From positions 30,845,407-30,909,406 of the forward strand of contig OX243817.1 in the NCBI GenBank assembly GCA_945859605.1: a stretch of 64,000 nt of DNA, given 5' to 3'. The translations under genes were made by a program, and so were the position numbers. Of this stretch, positions 24,154 to 35,200 are shown piece by piece. Under the pieces are notes generated by a model that was given only the letters and a program-made list of their open reading frames with translations, did not search any database and was not told the origin of the DNA. This stretch comes from Lumbricus rubellus (taxonomy: Eukaryota > Annelida > Clitellata > Crassiclitellata > Lumbricidae). The stretch's first letter is position 1. The number at the start of each line of letters is the position of its first letter.

Positions 24154-24591
24154 CAGAGGCGGATCCAGGGGGCCAATCCGGCCATGCCCCCCATTTAAAA
24201 TTGCCATGGGACGTGGCCCCCCATTTGGTCTGAAATTAACAATACGAATATTGGTGTAATGGCATATTGGCCCCCCCCCCTATTCGGAAAATTGTATGGG
24301 ACTTGACCCCCCCCCCCCCTATTCGGTTTTCAAGAGCGGAGGACTAAAAAAAAAGGTCATCAACTTTTTGGCGGATGAAAAGTCCTTTTTTCTTCAGCCA
24401 ATGACCGATGACTGAAAAAAGGTCATCAACTTTACTTTTTTGGCGGATGAAAAGTCCTTTTTTCCCTCAGCCAAAGACCGATCACTATTTTTTGACGACC
24501 AACAACGAAATTTCGGAAAAAATTTCCCCTGTCCCATCCCAACATCTAAGATTTTGGCCCCCGCCATGGAAGAGTTCTGGATCCGCCACTG
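24154..24591. mobile_element. hAT-like MITE, CAGAGGCGGATCCAG family
   Basis: It begins CAGAGGCGGATCCAG and ends CTGGATCCGCCACTG. The 8-bp target-site duplication GCACAAAT is at 24146-24153 and 24592-24599. It is 438 bp with two copies of the shared core (24338-24363 and 24402-24431). Confidence 0.93.
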
Positions 24592-24704
24592 GCACAAATT
24601 CACAATTCCAAAGATGGAAGTTAGGATTAATTATAGTAACTTGTATCCTGCATACGTTCTCACTAAACCTCAAGTAACCAAGAACGAATTGTGTTTGTTT
24701 GTAT

Positions 24705-24912
24705 GTGCACTTGCTATAGCGCCCCTTCAAGCTCTCACTACTAAGAGGCACTCCCATATGCAGCGCGGACAATGCGTAGGAGTTTCACGCCGAAACGCTG
24801 AGCAATTGCGAGTGAAGGACCTGCTCAAGGTCCCTAGGCGGCTTTGAGTTGGATTCGAACCTGCAACCTCTCGGCTCCAAGGCAAAGAACATACACACTA
24901 CACCACCACGCC
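24705..24912 (-). repeat. tRNA-derived SINE, reverse orientation
   Basis: On the minus strand: GGCGTGGTGGTGTAGTGTGT (A box), GCAGGTTCGAATCC (B box), body, and tail CTTGAAGGGGCGCTATAGC then AAGTGCACAT. It is the most complete copy of the family in the window. Confidence 0.82.
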
Positions 24913-25293
24913 ACACAAGGACGCATTAATAGGCTTGCATTGGAGATCATAATCAGGCTGCATGCCATCAGGGGCGCCTCCAGGTGTAGGCCCTTACGCA
25001 TTATGTGCGTGCAACGCCGAAAGTCTACGAATTAAAAAATTAAACATTAAAAAGTTTAACAGGCCTATTATTAAATTATGAGATTTTTATTAATAGCTCA
25101 TCCTTTCAAATGATGCAGCAAAAGGCATCATGGCCGCTTATGTCTCATCGTCTGGATATATGATCTATAGCCTGCATGTGACGGATACATCATAGGCCTA
25201 CTTGAAGATTTATGATATTCAGAGCAACATACCCATGTACCCTATTAAGTGCGGTGTCGGGTTAACGAAAACTCAGTGTCTGACAGCTGACCT

Positions 25294-25425
25294 TCAGGTC
25301 GGGCATTAAAAATGTCTGATCTAACACGACATGTTAGATCAGGCCAAGGGCTCCTATATCTTTAGCGCTAAAGTAATTTAGAAGTCTATGGCCAGGCATT
25401 TTTTATTGCCCGAGTGTCTTGTTTC
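25294..25425. repeat. Small inverted-repeat element
   Basis: Ends are CGGGCATTAAAAATG and CATTTTTTATTGCCCG. A second hairpin (GATCTAACA..TGTTAGATC) lies inside. It is probably a MITE or foldback remnant; no target duplication was identified. Confidence 0.45.
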
Positions 25426-26632
25426 GCCTCCCTCTATTCGTCGCTCCGTCCTTGTAAGAGTTCCGTCCGTCCGTCTGTCCCTCCTTAGTTAGGCTATGTG
25501 GATAGTGTAGCAGCTGTAGCTTGTTCAGCATAATGGCATAAGCTTATTGAGTGACTGCGAACGTCCTGGAATGGCAAAAACGAAAGTTGCCAGCCCAAAT
25601 GGTTATGTCAGCGCGTTGTGGCGTGATTCGTTTAAAACTACATGCAGCGCGCAACGTAGACTGGAAATTCCTGTAGAAATACCCGAAACTGAAGGTTATG
25701 CAGCACGGGGTTGCAGGTCGTCGCGAAAAGCGCGAATTGGGCTACTTTTAATTACCTCGCTACTGGAATATTTAGATCTCGCGATATGTTGGGCTCCTTT
25801 TGCATAACTGTCCCTGGGTTGTCGCGCCGAAATTGTGAATTCTCAATAGTTGACCAATGTAGGTCATGTATGGTTTGCTGCACTGATACTTTTCATGCAT
25901 CGTGATGCTAACTTATCAATAAATTCATGCTCTGTGGCATGCGGACAATTCTACTGTAAGGACTGCGATCTAAATTTTTACGTCGATGGTGTTATCGCGC
26001 GACAAAGAATTTTCATAATCTGGCAACCCAATTGAGCATGGCTTTTATAATGAAAGATCACATACGCCTAACAGGTACGTTTACTTAGATCTAAACGCAT
26101 TTCAATCTGAATAGAGGAGAATATTGCATGAACTGGCGATTGGTGATAATCTTAGAATATGTGACGCGATGTGGAATAGAATGATTGAACACGAAAGCGA
26201 ATTTGTCGAAGGGATGCAGTACGATGTAGCCTATCCGGATGACGTGAGCGAGTGCCTTATTGAGCGAGTGCCTTATGCCAGCGTGCTGTGATATCAGATT
26301 CGTCTATGACTCTATAGAATGCAGAACCAATTAATTCGGACGATCGTCAGCATTGTTAGAGTGCGCCTATATGCTAGCTAGTATTACATGCTATTTTTAG
26401 CTAAACGACACGCCATCAGCACGCAGTCAATTTATAGTGACGCCCCTTGGCTCAGCAGAGAGAATATTTAATTGAACTAGGCCTAGGCCCTATATAGGCC
26501 TATAATAGAGCGTGCAGGCCAATAATTCATATCTCACCCAGACAGTTGTTTTAAAGCGCCTTTGGCCTCTTTTCCCAACGACAGTATAATTATTTAGTTA
26601 GTTATTTTCTCGGACACATCCTCATCTTCATC

Positions 26633-26930
26633 ACGGTGGTGTAGTGGGTATGTTCGTCGCCTTGCAGCCGAAGGATTGCAGGTTCGAATCTATCTCAATC
26701 CGCCGTGTAAGGCCATTGGGCAAGTCCTTCACTCGCAGTCGCTCAGCGCTTCGGCGTGAAACTCTGATGCAGTGTCCGCGCTGTAATGTAAACCTTCTAG
26801 AATTTCTCAGCGCCCACAAAAGCCACGTCAGGGAGACCTTCTTATTCACCGGCGCTGTAGTCGGGAGCGCCTCTCAGACTAAGTAGTAGGCCTAATCTTG
26901 AAGGGGCGCTAGCCTATAACAAGTGCACAT
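26633..26930 (+). repeat. tRNA-derived SINE, forward copy with an internal duplication
   Basis: Head ACGGTGGTGTAGTGGGTATG (A box) and GCAGGTTCGAATC (B box). The 'GCGCTGTA' segment occurs twice about 80 bases apart, so part of the body is duplicated or interrupted. Compared with other copies it has gained a TAGGCCTA word and a TAGCCTA word near the tail. Confidence 0.82.
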
Positions 26931-27161
26931 ACAGAAAACTATCACTAGAACTATGTGGCATGTCCCCGACAATGCCCACGTGCTTGTCTATTCGCCCATT
27001 CAGAGACGAAGATCTAAGATACTTTTATATCGCCATTTATCACCATGCAAAAATATTGATTTTGTTTGGCATAACATTTTGGTTATCCCTCCATTGGCCA
27101 TTAGTTTAAAAATAGGAGGCCCCAACAGGCTTGCTTTAAAGTTTTAAACGGCAGTCTACCA

Positions 27162-27248
27162 TAGACCTAGGCCTAAATATGAATTCAAAATAGGCCTACT
27201 GACATAGCTTATGTCAGTATTTTGAATTCATATTTAGGCCTAGGTCTA
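27162..27248. repeat. Long palindrome whose arms differ by one 6-bp insertion
   Basis: The left arm (27162-27206) and right arm (27210-27248) are reverse complements except that the left arm has TAGGCCTA where the right has TA. Otherwise the match is exact over 39 bases. Confidence 0.93.
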
Positions 27249-27259
27249 CAGATTAATTG

Positions 27260-28075
27260 CGTCGGTTGAGAATTATAGGCTAAGGCTCTATGTCCAAAAA
27301 GTAGGCTACTATTCCGAGATATTCCAATTTGAAAGTTCAACAATCTAGCACGAAAACAATAATGAAAATATTAAAAATGCAAGTAGGCCTAACGGATTTA
27401 GTTCATTTGTCAATAAAGTAACATTGTACATTGCAAAAAAATGTGAATAAAATGTAAAAACATTTTAATGAATTTTTTAAAGAAAGCCCCACGCCCAAAA
27501 TTGGACATAGAGCCTTTTAATACTCAATTTAAACAGATTGCGAGGGCTGAACATTTTTATTCCAGTTTGAAAGTTCATCATTTTAAGTACACAAACAATA
27601 CTGAAAATATTACAAATGTAACTAACGGATTTAGTTCATTTGTCAATAAAGTAGCATTGGACATCGCAAAAGGCTGTGAATAAAATGTTAAACAATTTTA
27701 ATGAATTTTTTAAAGAAACCTCACGCCCCAAAATTGGACATAGAGCCATTATGACACTCAAAGTACAGAATGCGTAGGCCCAATTATTATTTATAAATTT
27801 AGATCACGTGACCTGTATGCAGCGGTCTTATTTGCTGTTGGACATAGAGCCTTATAATTCTCAAAAAAGATGAAAACATGGGACTATCTACGACGTTTGA
27901 CAAAAGATTGAAATGCATGGGACATAGAACCTTTTCATTTTGTAAATATCTCTGAAGATCCAGCTTAGATTCTCACATGACATGATAGCCCTGAACAAGA
28001 TCTACGTCATGGTACCGTTATAACTAAAAAAAAATAAAAAAAATGGACATAGAGCCTTATAATTCTCAACCGACG
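27260..28075. repeat. Inverted-repeat unit with recurring GGACATAGAGCC word
   Basis: 27260-27296 and 28044-28075 are reverse complements except for a 5-bp GGCTA insertion on the left. Between them GGACATAGAGCC or a one-base variant recurs about four times in direct orientation (near 27505, 27735, 27840 and 27922), in addition to the two arms. 27320-27545 and 27555-27770 form two diverged copies of a unit of about 234 bp. No coding sequence is recognised. Confidence 0.75.
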
Positions 28076-29134
28076 ATTGTCGTAAACTTCAACAGAAAGG
28101 TCCAAGCGGAAAATAACTAAAATTTACACGGTGTGCTTAGTATAGCGACTCGCTCCCGTTCATTTTCCAATGAATTGATCGAATGATCGAATCCGCTGTT
28201 CGTTTGTATTGATGCAACAAACACCATTAGGTCCACTTTTGCTGACCGTCATCGAAATCTCTACCGCGAGACTGTGTGACACGCACACAATGACAGTAGT
28301 TTTCAGTTTGTAAGCAACTGCCACTGCCAGCGAAGCTCTCACAAATCGTGTGGAGTCTGGCTGTGCCGCAACAAAGATGACTATCCTCACACTCCGAGCC
28401 CTGGCTTTAGCAGGGTCCGTGCAGACTCCATAAGTCTGCAACCTGGGAGATTTTTAATTCGACTGGAAAAATCACTGCAGTTATAGCCTACACTTAACTT
28501 TATCTGTCTCATTCGTGCAGCATTCATGATTATTCTGTGAGTTGTAGGATTATTACTTGTGTTAGGCCTAATAGCAAATGCCAGTGATTAGTTTTTGGTG
28601 ATCTTGATCGCAAGAACTCAATGAAAGATATCGGCCTTACAAGACCAAACAGGGGCCCATGCCGGATGGGGGCCCGGACCTCTGCACACGGGCCCGCGAA
28701 AGCTAGCTACGCCACTGACGATTACGATTACGAATTTACGATTATAATACGAAACATATTGACATTGATATGTATTATTCTTTGCGGCAAATCCCAGAAT
28801 TTCTAGAGGCAAACCATAGCAAACGATAGGCGGCACAGCACTCCGCTTTAGAACGCAAATTTCTCAGCAATGATGAAAGAATTGTTTAAAAACCGGTCTG
28901 GGATTTTCAGTTGAATGATATTCAAAACTATTAACTTGTGTTTTGCGGCAATGGACCAGAAGCACACGCTGCCCATACCGGAAGTTGCGACTGATTCACC
29001 GTCGGCCATAGACCAATTGCCGAAGCTATCTAGTAAACCTTAATACATATCAATGTATATGTGTACGGACTTGCCGAGATATGTGGTCTATTTTTAGCTC
29101 AACCAATCACACGTCATTCATTCATTCATTCATT

Positions 29135-29323
29135 TCAAGAATTTATGTAGCGCCTTCTCAAGAAATTCAACCCGGAAGCGCTCCCAGTCCAACCACGGTG
29201 AAACAAAAAAGTCTTAAGGAGCTTGTAGAACACTGACGAGTCAACCATGGGCAGCAAGCTCATCTGCAACGGGAGACTATTCCAGACAGAAGGACTTACA
29301 ACTGAGAAAGAACCACCAATCAC
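29135..29323 (-). pseudogene. 3' end of a non-LTR retrotransposon ORF2 (L2/CR1-like)
   Basis: The minus frame has GGSFSVVSPSVWNSLPLQM and FYKLLKTFLFHR, the usual C-terminal signature of L2/CR1-type reverse transcriptase proteins (S-WNSLP then F---LKTFLF). The tail AAGGCGCTACATAAATTC follows on the minus strand, next to an ATTC microsatellite near 29115. Confidence 0.78.
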
Positions 29324-29686
29324 GGAAGAAGATTCATGTTATTAATTTTAGGCCTACGTTCGCCAGTGGAAAATAGAAATAATTTTTTACTTAATCACGA
29401 CATTCCAATTATTTACACCATTAGGCACAATAATGAATCGAGAATGTCACTAAACGACTGTAGGCTAATTATATGGTCGCATTTTACAAAGTTATAACTT
29501 AAGAAAAACACGGAAGAAGCCTGGACTCCTATAGTTTCTTTTCTGGGATTTGTGGTTCTTTCATGAGCTGTGATTGGTTGAGCTAAAAATAGATGATTAT
29601 AGATGATGAGTCCCCAAAGCCTCCCCAAGATGTTTCAGCAGAAACCACGTGATCCACCGTTCTGAGTAACTGTTATACAATACAAC

Positions 29687-30029
29687 CAGCGTTGCCACTC
29701 CTTGGGTTTTTTCACAAGATCTTGGGTTTTTCGATCCGAACTTGGAAAATGAAATTTTTTTGCCGACAAACTTGGTTTTTTTCTGTTTTTTTTCGGCCAA
29801 AGGATATTGTTTTTTGTGAAAAAACTTGGGTTTTTTTTATACGAACTTGGAAGATGGGGTTTTGTCGGGAAAATCGTGTTTTTTGGAGATTTTGTGCTGA
29901 ATGACTAAAAAAAAAGGTCGTCAGAAATTGTTCGACGGAAAATTTTGGAAATTTTTGAGGATTTGGCATCTTGGGTTTTCTTGGGCTTTTTTGACGCACC
30001 AACTTGTTTTGTTTAGAGTGGCAACGCTG
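29687..30029. mobile_element. hAT-like MITE, CAGCGTTGCCACTC family
   Basis: Ends are CAGCGTTGCCACTCC and AGAGTGGCAACGCTG. The target-site duplication matches at 7 of 8 bases (AATACAAC at 29679-29686, AATTCAAC at 30030-30037). It contains the shared core near 29900. A left-end fragment of the same family lies at 32488-32600. Confidence 0.88.
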
Positions 30030-30240
30030 AATTCAACTTACACAAGACTGGTGAACAAGAAGAATTGTAGATAACGTTTGGTTTATCCACGTGTCGTGAA
30101 GTAATGGGTATTATTAATGATTGCTCATAGGCATCGATAAAATATGTCTTTATTGTTCCGGATTATACGTTCTGAAGTAAGTACAGATTATGAAGTGTGT
30201 TACACAAGCCTTAAAATTGAATTTGAAAAAAATTGCGAAT

Positions 30241-30340
30241 GTGGGGGCGGGGGGTCCGTAACTCAGTTGAGAGAGCGCTGGTCGTTAAACTGAGTGTCAT
30301 CCACGCAACCCGGGTTCAAGCCTCACACAGGGTATTAATT
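30241..30340 (+). repeat. tRNA-like SINE head
   Basis: GGGGTCCGTAACTCAGTTGA and AACCCGGGTTCAAGCC resemble A and B boxes. The fold is not a convincing functional tRNA, so a SINE head is more likely. Confidence 0.45.
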
Positions 30341-30880
30341 TATTAAAGTTTCTGTTAGCTGTCAGTGGCGCTTTCTGTTGTGTTGCTTGACTCGGGTTCT
30401 GCTGAAAATAAGATAGCCCTTCCCACTTCTGACTTCGCCGAACCAGGGCTAATCCAGCACTTAGGCTACCGAGCCCACTGCTGTAAAGCCGACCTGGGTG
30501 TCGTGCTATTGTGGGCTGTATCTCGTACAACCTGTACCTGTAATAATTCTGCGGTTTGTCAGATTGTGTCATTAAACGAAGATTATATTAGATTAGTTTG
30601 TTCTTGCACAGATGCTACTAAAGCCTCTGCTACCTTACCTCTGTAGTGAGTCCAGGATCTAATGTGGTACATTAATTTTAATGGAGTAGTAGGAAGTAAA
30701 AGAAGAAAGGTTACTGGTGTACTGTTAGACTACATAAACGGACATGTCTGTTCAAACCAATCGGCTTAATATTTAGGGGCTTATATTCAGCGAATAGAGG
30801 TCTAGTATGAAAGTTTCAATGGATTTACTGAGGCGTATTGCAGAATTTCTAGTGTATTGAGAATTTGGGATTGGTAGGAT

Positions 30881-31720
30881 CAGGGCCGGCCCTAGCTATA
30901 GGCAAAGTAGGCAGTTGCCTAGGGCGCCGAAGCCTTTGGAGGGCGCCGCGGCACCGGCGAATTTATTTTTTTTACACTATATTGTTTTAAACTCAAGACT
31001 TTCGCTAATGGAAAGAATGTAAAACAATGTCTTCAAGAAAGGGGCAGTAACTGAGGCAGGGCCGACCTTAGGCATAGGCAAAGCAGGCAGTTGCATGAGA
31101 CGCCAAGTTCTAGAGGCGCCATTTCCATCAAAGAGGGCGCCATTTCAACAAGAGTTTATTTTAATATTTTTTAACTTACCGTATACCATTCTCCATAAAA
31201 TTGAATATTATCCAGCCTTCAATGTAATAATAAAGAAATTAGAATGAATTAGCCTACTCAGTTGAGCGTACAAGGCCGTAGTTAGGGGGATGTTTTGGGT
31301 GTTTGAACACCCCCGAAATGAAATAATGTAAAAATGAAATAATTATGCATTTGTTAGCACATGACAGTGTTTAATGTAATTTTGAGCAGAAAATAGTCGA
31401 AAATCGCGGAAAATAGTGTTTTTGGACGTCAGAAATTTCGACGACTAACAAAAGTCGTCAGAAAATTTCGCCCCAAAAAATCGACCGCAGCATGTAGGCC
31501 TACGCACCTCAAAATTCACGGTAAAGAAAACATCCCCCGAAATAAAATCCTGGCTACGGCCTGGTGAGCGTATACCGGTTCTGGCTTATTCATCTTTAGA
31601 TTCTGACGTGGGCTGAACAATTGAGTGGGAATCTAAGGGCGCCAAAATAATGCAGGCCTGTACCTGGGGCGCCAGATGTATGCCTTGCCTAGGGCGCCAT
31701 TTGGGCTAAGGCCGGCCCTG
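30881..31720. mobile_element. hAT-like element, CAGGGCCGGCCCTAG family, with a nested MITE
   Basis: The left end is CAGGGCCGGCCCTAGC and the right end TAAGGCCGGCCCTG. The 8-bp target-site duplication GGTAGGAT is at 30873-30880 and 31721-31728. A second left-end-like sequence (CAGGGCCGACCTTAGGC) lies near 31057. The MITE at 31271-31564 is inserted inside, with its own duplication. Confidence 0.9.
31271..31564. mobile_element. hAT-like MITE, CAAGGCCGTAG family, copy 2 (nested)
   Basis: Ends are CAAGGCCGTAGTTAGG and CCTGGCTACGGCCTGG. The 8-bp target-site duplication TGAGCGTA is at 31263-31270 and 31565-31572. The shared core reads GACGACTAACAAAAGTCGTC (31440-31461), a perfect stem. Confidence 0.92.
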
Positions 31721-32267
31721 GGTAGGATGTCGTAGGTAGTCCAAATTAAATTGCAGTAAGCAAGGTATGATACACTAAAGTGAAATGGAGGTTATTTACT
31801 ACACGAGGAAGCAAGTAGGAGACTCTGATTATTATGCCTAGATGGTTTTGGGATTTTGCAATTATTTCGTGTATATGTAGCCTATGGCTATATTCCAGTC
31901 TAGGTGCTGGTCAATAGGTACATGTAGGCTGCTCAAAGGATTTTTGTTGTTCGATTTAAAGAATAATATATATTGTCAATAGGCCTAAGTAGGTCATTAT
32001 AAGTTATGGGTATTGTCTTTTGGCACTGAAATAGTAGAGAAATATTTTTAAGACCTTAGTTTTAAATGATAGCATTACATTGCAGAAATAAGCAATTTAG
32101 GCCATAGGACGTCCCTCAAAAACTTTGATTTCCAGAAGATTGGGCTAGATTTGACTCTGTATCTTGAGCATGTTGACTATAATTTGATTGATGCGACCTA
32201 TTCTTAACCAGATGTAAGTCCCTCCCCTATTTGTATTTGTGGTTTTCTTGCAAGTTGTAGATGAGAC

Positions 32268-35200
32268 ATGGCTAGACCGCATGGCTATCCACCTGATATC
32301 TTTCCTGAAGCAGTCGACAACAAATACCTATGTACCTTTTGTACCAACATCCTTAGAAATCCGATACAAAGTTTCTGTGGACATCGCTTCTGTAAGGATT
32401 GCATCGAGTTCTTAATCAGGTAAAACTTCCATAAAAGGCCAATCTGTGGTCGGCCATGACGTCACACAATTTAGGATAATTTCCTCCTAAGCGTTGCCAC
32501 TCTTTGGTTTTTTTTAACAAGATCTTGAGTTTTTCGATCCGAGCTTGGGAAATGGAGTTTTTCGGGAAGAACTTCGGTTTTTTGCTAGTTTTTTCACACC
32601 TTATTTGGACACATTTCTGTCATTTTTTGCATATTTTGATGGCAATTTTTAAACAACAATGTGGAAAGTGATTAATTTATTACCTGAATCATATAATTTG
32701 ACGTAAAAAAACATGTTTGTCATGGAAACCATTAAAATCACAACATACTTACTAATCTTGCAGCGTGGCCCATGCTAGATTCAGAGACTGTAGCTCTTAA
32801 CTAGACAAAGAGCATATCACCTCAGTGACCTCACAGCACATACTTTCTATACACACCTATTGCTATTTGAGTGCTGTTTAACCCTTTCCCGCCGGACCGG
32901 GTCACCCGTGACCCCATTAGCAGGATAGGTATCAAAACAATTCCGGCTGGAAAGGGTTAACAAAAAAGTGATCGAAGCCAATGAGCGGGTAATTGTTCAC
33001 TTTAGCGCCGGAAATTATTAATGCCAATCGTGTCATTCAATAGCTTTCATGCTTTCCAAGGAGAGCCATATATATTTCTTATTGCCCGTTTTGTAGTGTA
33101 AACAAAATAATGATTAAGATGTGAGGGGTAGTGATGTAGCTTTTCCGGAAAGATATTTTTCCGGAAACTTTCCGGAAACTTTCCGGAAACTTTCCAGAAA
33201 GTTTCCAGAAACTTTCCGTAGACCGAAAAATACATCTAAAATACATCTAAGGCAACAACTCATAGATAGAAAATTTAAACCAAAACATATTCTTTGCTGC
33301 TTACCAAGAAAAGCAGATTTGAAAATAGTTTAGTCTCACACTGCAATGTCACATTTTCCCTATCAGAAAACATAGAAAAATTTGAGTTTTTAAAGTTCTT
33401 TTTATTGGCAATGTGGGAAATGTTCACCTTAAAGAAATAAAATGACCATTAAATGCTTTCATTAGCAGTTCAGAATATCTGACAATTTGACATTTTGGCA
33501 GTTGCTTTGAGCCTGCTCAATTATTTCTTTCACTGTGCTATTTAGGATTATATTGCAACAGTTAAATGGTGATGTAAATTAGCTGAATCCTTGAAAGTAA
33601 GGAAAGAATGTAAGGGATTTCAGAAGTAATAAATTAAAGAAAATAATTATGGACAGTAAATAAATAAGGTTACATAAGATAATAAAAAAAGACTTTTCCT
33701 TAGTCCGTACACCGCTTACTCAAGGCAACAACTCATAGATAGAAAATTTAAACCAAAACATATTCTTTGCTGCTTACCAAGAAAAGCAGATTTGAAAATA
33801 GTTTAGTCTCACACAGCAATGGCATTGCCAATAACATCATATTTCAAGCATAAAATAATTGTATGTAGGAATTAATCTGTTGCAGTATTAAAACATTTGG
33901 TGTCTATAGTGTACTGAATCAATTGCTGTTTTTGTTTCATATTTTCAGAAGTAAAAAATAAGAAGAGTTAGGTGACCAAACCCTAAAATTTTTCTTCATA
34001 ATAACAGTGAAGTCTGATTGCAATTAATTCTTAAATGTATTATCGGTGTGTACACTAAACAGTAAGCAATAAGTGTTGTTTATTGAATGAAAAAATTAGC
34101 AATGACTAAATAATATAGCTTACAGTGATTGATGTTTAAACATATTTATGGATATAAATTGTTACTTAGTAATATTGTATTGATGGAAAAATATCGAATT
34201 TTTTTCGGAAAGTTTCCGGAAAGATACGTCGGAAAGTTTCCGGAAAGATATGAAACTTTCCGGGAAAGATTTCCGCCTCACAACACTAGTGAGGGGTAAT
34301 TAGAACCCCATGAAATATTAAAATATGAGAGATCTGGAAAAATCACTGTCGAATCATTAGATGGGGCAAAATGGGATATCTGTATCCCATTATACCCCAA
34401 TTTTCCACAATTGTGACGCCGGAGCTCGAAACCCGTTGCTTGTTGCTTCCAAGATATTGTGCTAGATGCCGAAATAGGTGAGAGGGGTCAAGAATGCAGT
34501 TTATTCTTCAGTTCAGCACATGACTGTGAATTCGCCCTAATTTGCGAAGTAGTGAACCGATTTTGATGCTGTTTGCGTTATCTGATTCAGAATATATGCC
34601 TCTAATGCCCAGAACAATTGCAGAATAATAACTTAGTAGGTTCGTTCAGTAGACTTGGATTACATGAATATTCAGTAATTTTTTGTTTGGTTTTCTCACT
34701 ATAAACTAATGAAAGAATAAAACAAGCATAACTTCAGTTAGAAAAAATATTTTTTCATTCTGTTAAAAGCATTTTAGAGCTTGTTCATTGTAGCATATGA
34801 CTAAATCAACAGGTCAAAAATCGACATGTGATGGTTTTGAGCCCCTGTGTCACAATTTAAACTCGCCATTTTGACACAAAATACTTAACTTGCACTCATT
34901 TTCATATGGGAATATGTGACTTTATATATTACTCTACACATGGATGGTATAATCTAAAGTTTATATAGCTCCAATCTTTCTATACTATTTTAGAATTATG
35001 AATGTACCTTTTCCACCCAAGATGAAAAATTTGATATTTCTATGGCAGACAAGAAAAAAGAGACGTCTGTCCATCGTGCGCGATCGAAGGAGTAGACACA
35101 GAGTTTTCGAGTTTGACGCTGGATCAGGTATAAATATCTTCTGACTTCACTAACCAAATGTGGTACAATTAATTAATAATTATCCGTGCTGCTTACGGTC

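Larger units (their letters stand above)
12178..32260. other. Twenty kilobases of transposon-rich DNA without a recognised host gene
   Basis: No frame here resembles a host protein. Identified contents are hAT-like MITEs, minisatellite-armed elements, SINEs, two RT fragments and foldback structures, listed separately. Nothing clear was recognised in 16570-17100, 18490-18960, 22580-23010, 23410-24130, 25440-26620, 28080-28620 or 31740-32250 apart from TAGGCCTA-type words and short hairpins. Confidence 0.6.

Noticed and set aside
28160..28441. 93-codon minus-strand frame of balanced composition
   Set aside because: No domain, no plausible splice partners and no repeat copy for comparison. Kept only as an unexplained stretch.
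28640..28720. AGCTAGCTACGCCACTG end near 28718, resembling a hAT terminus
   Set aside because: No matching left end or target duplication could be located, so it is not listed as an element.
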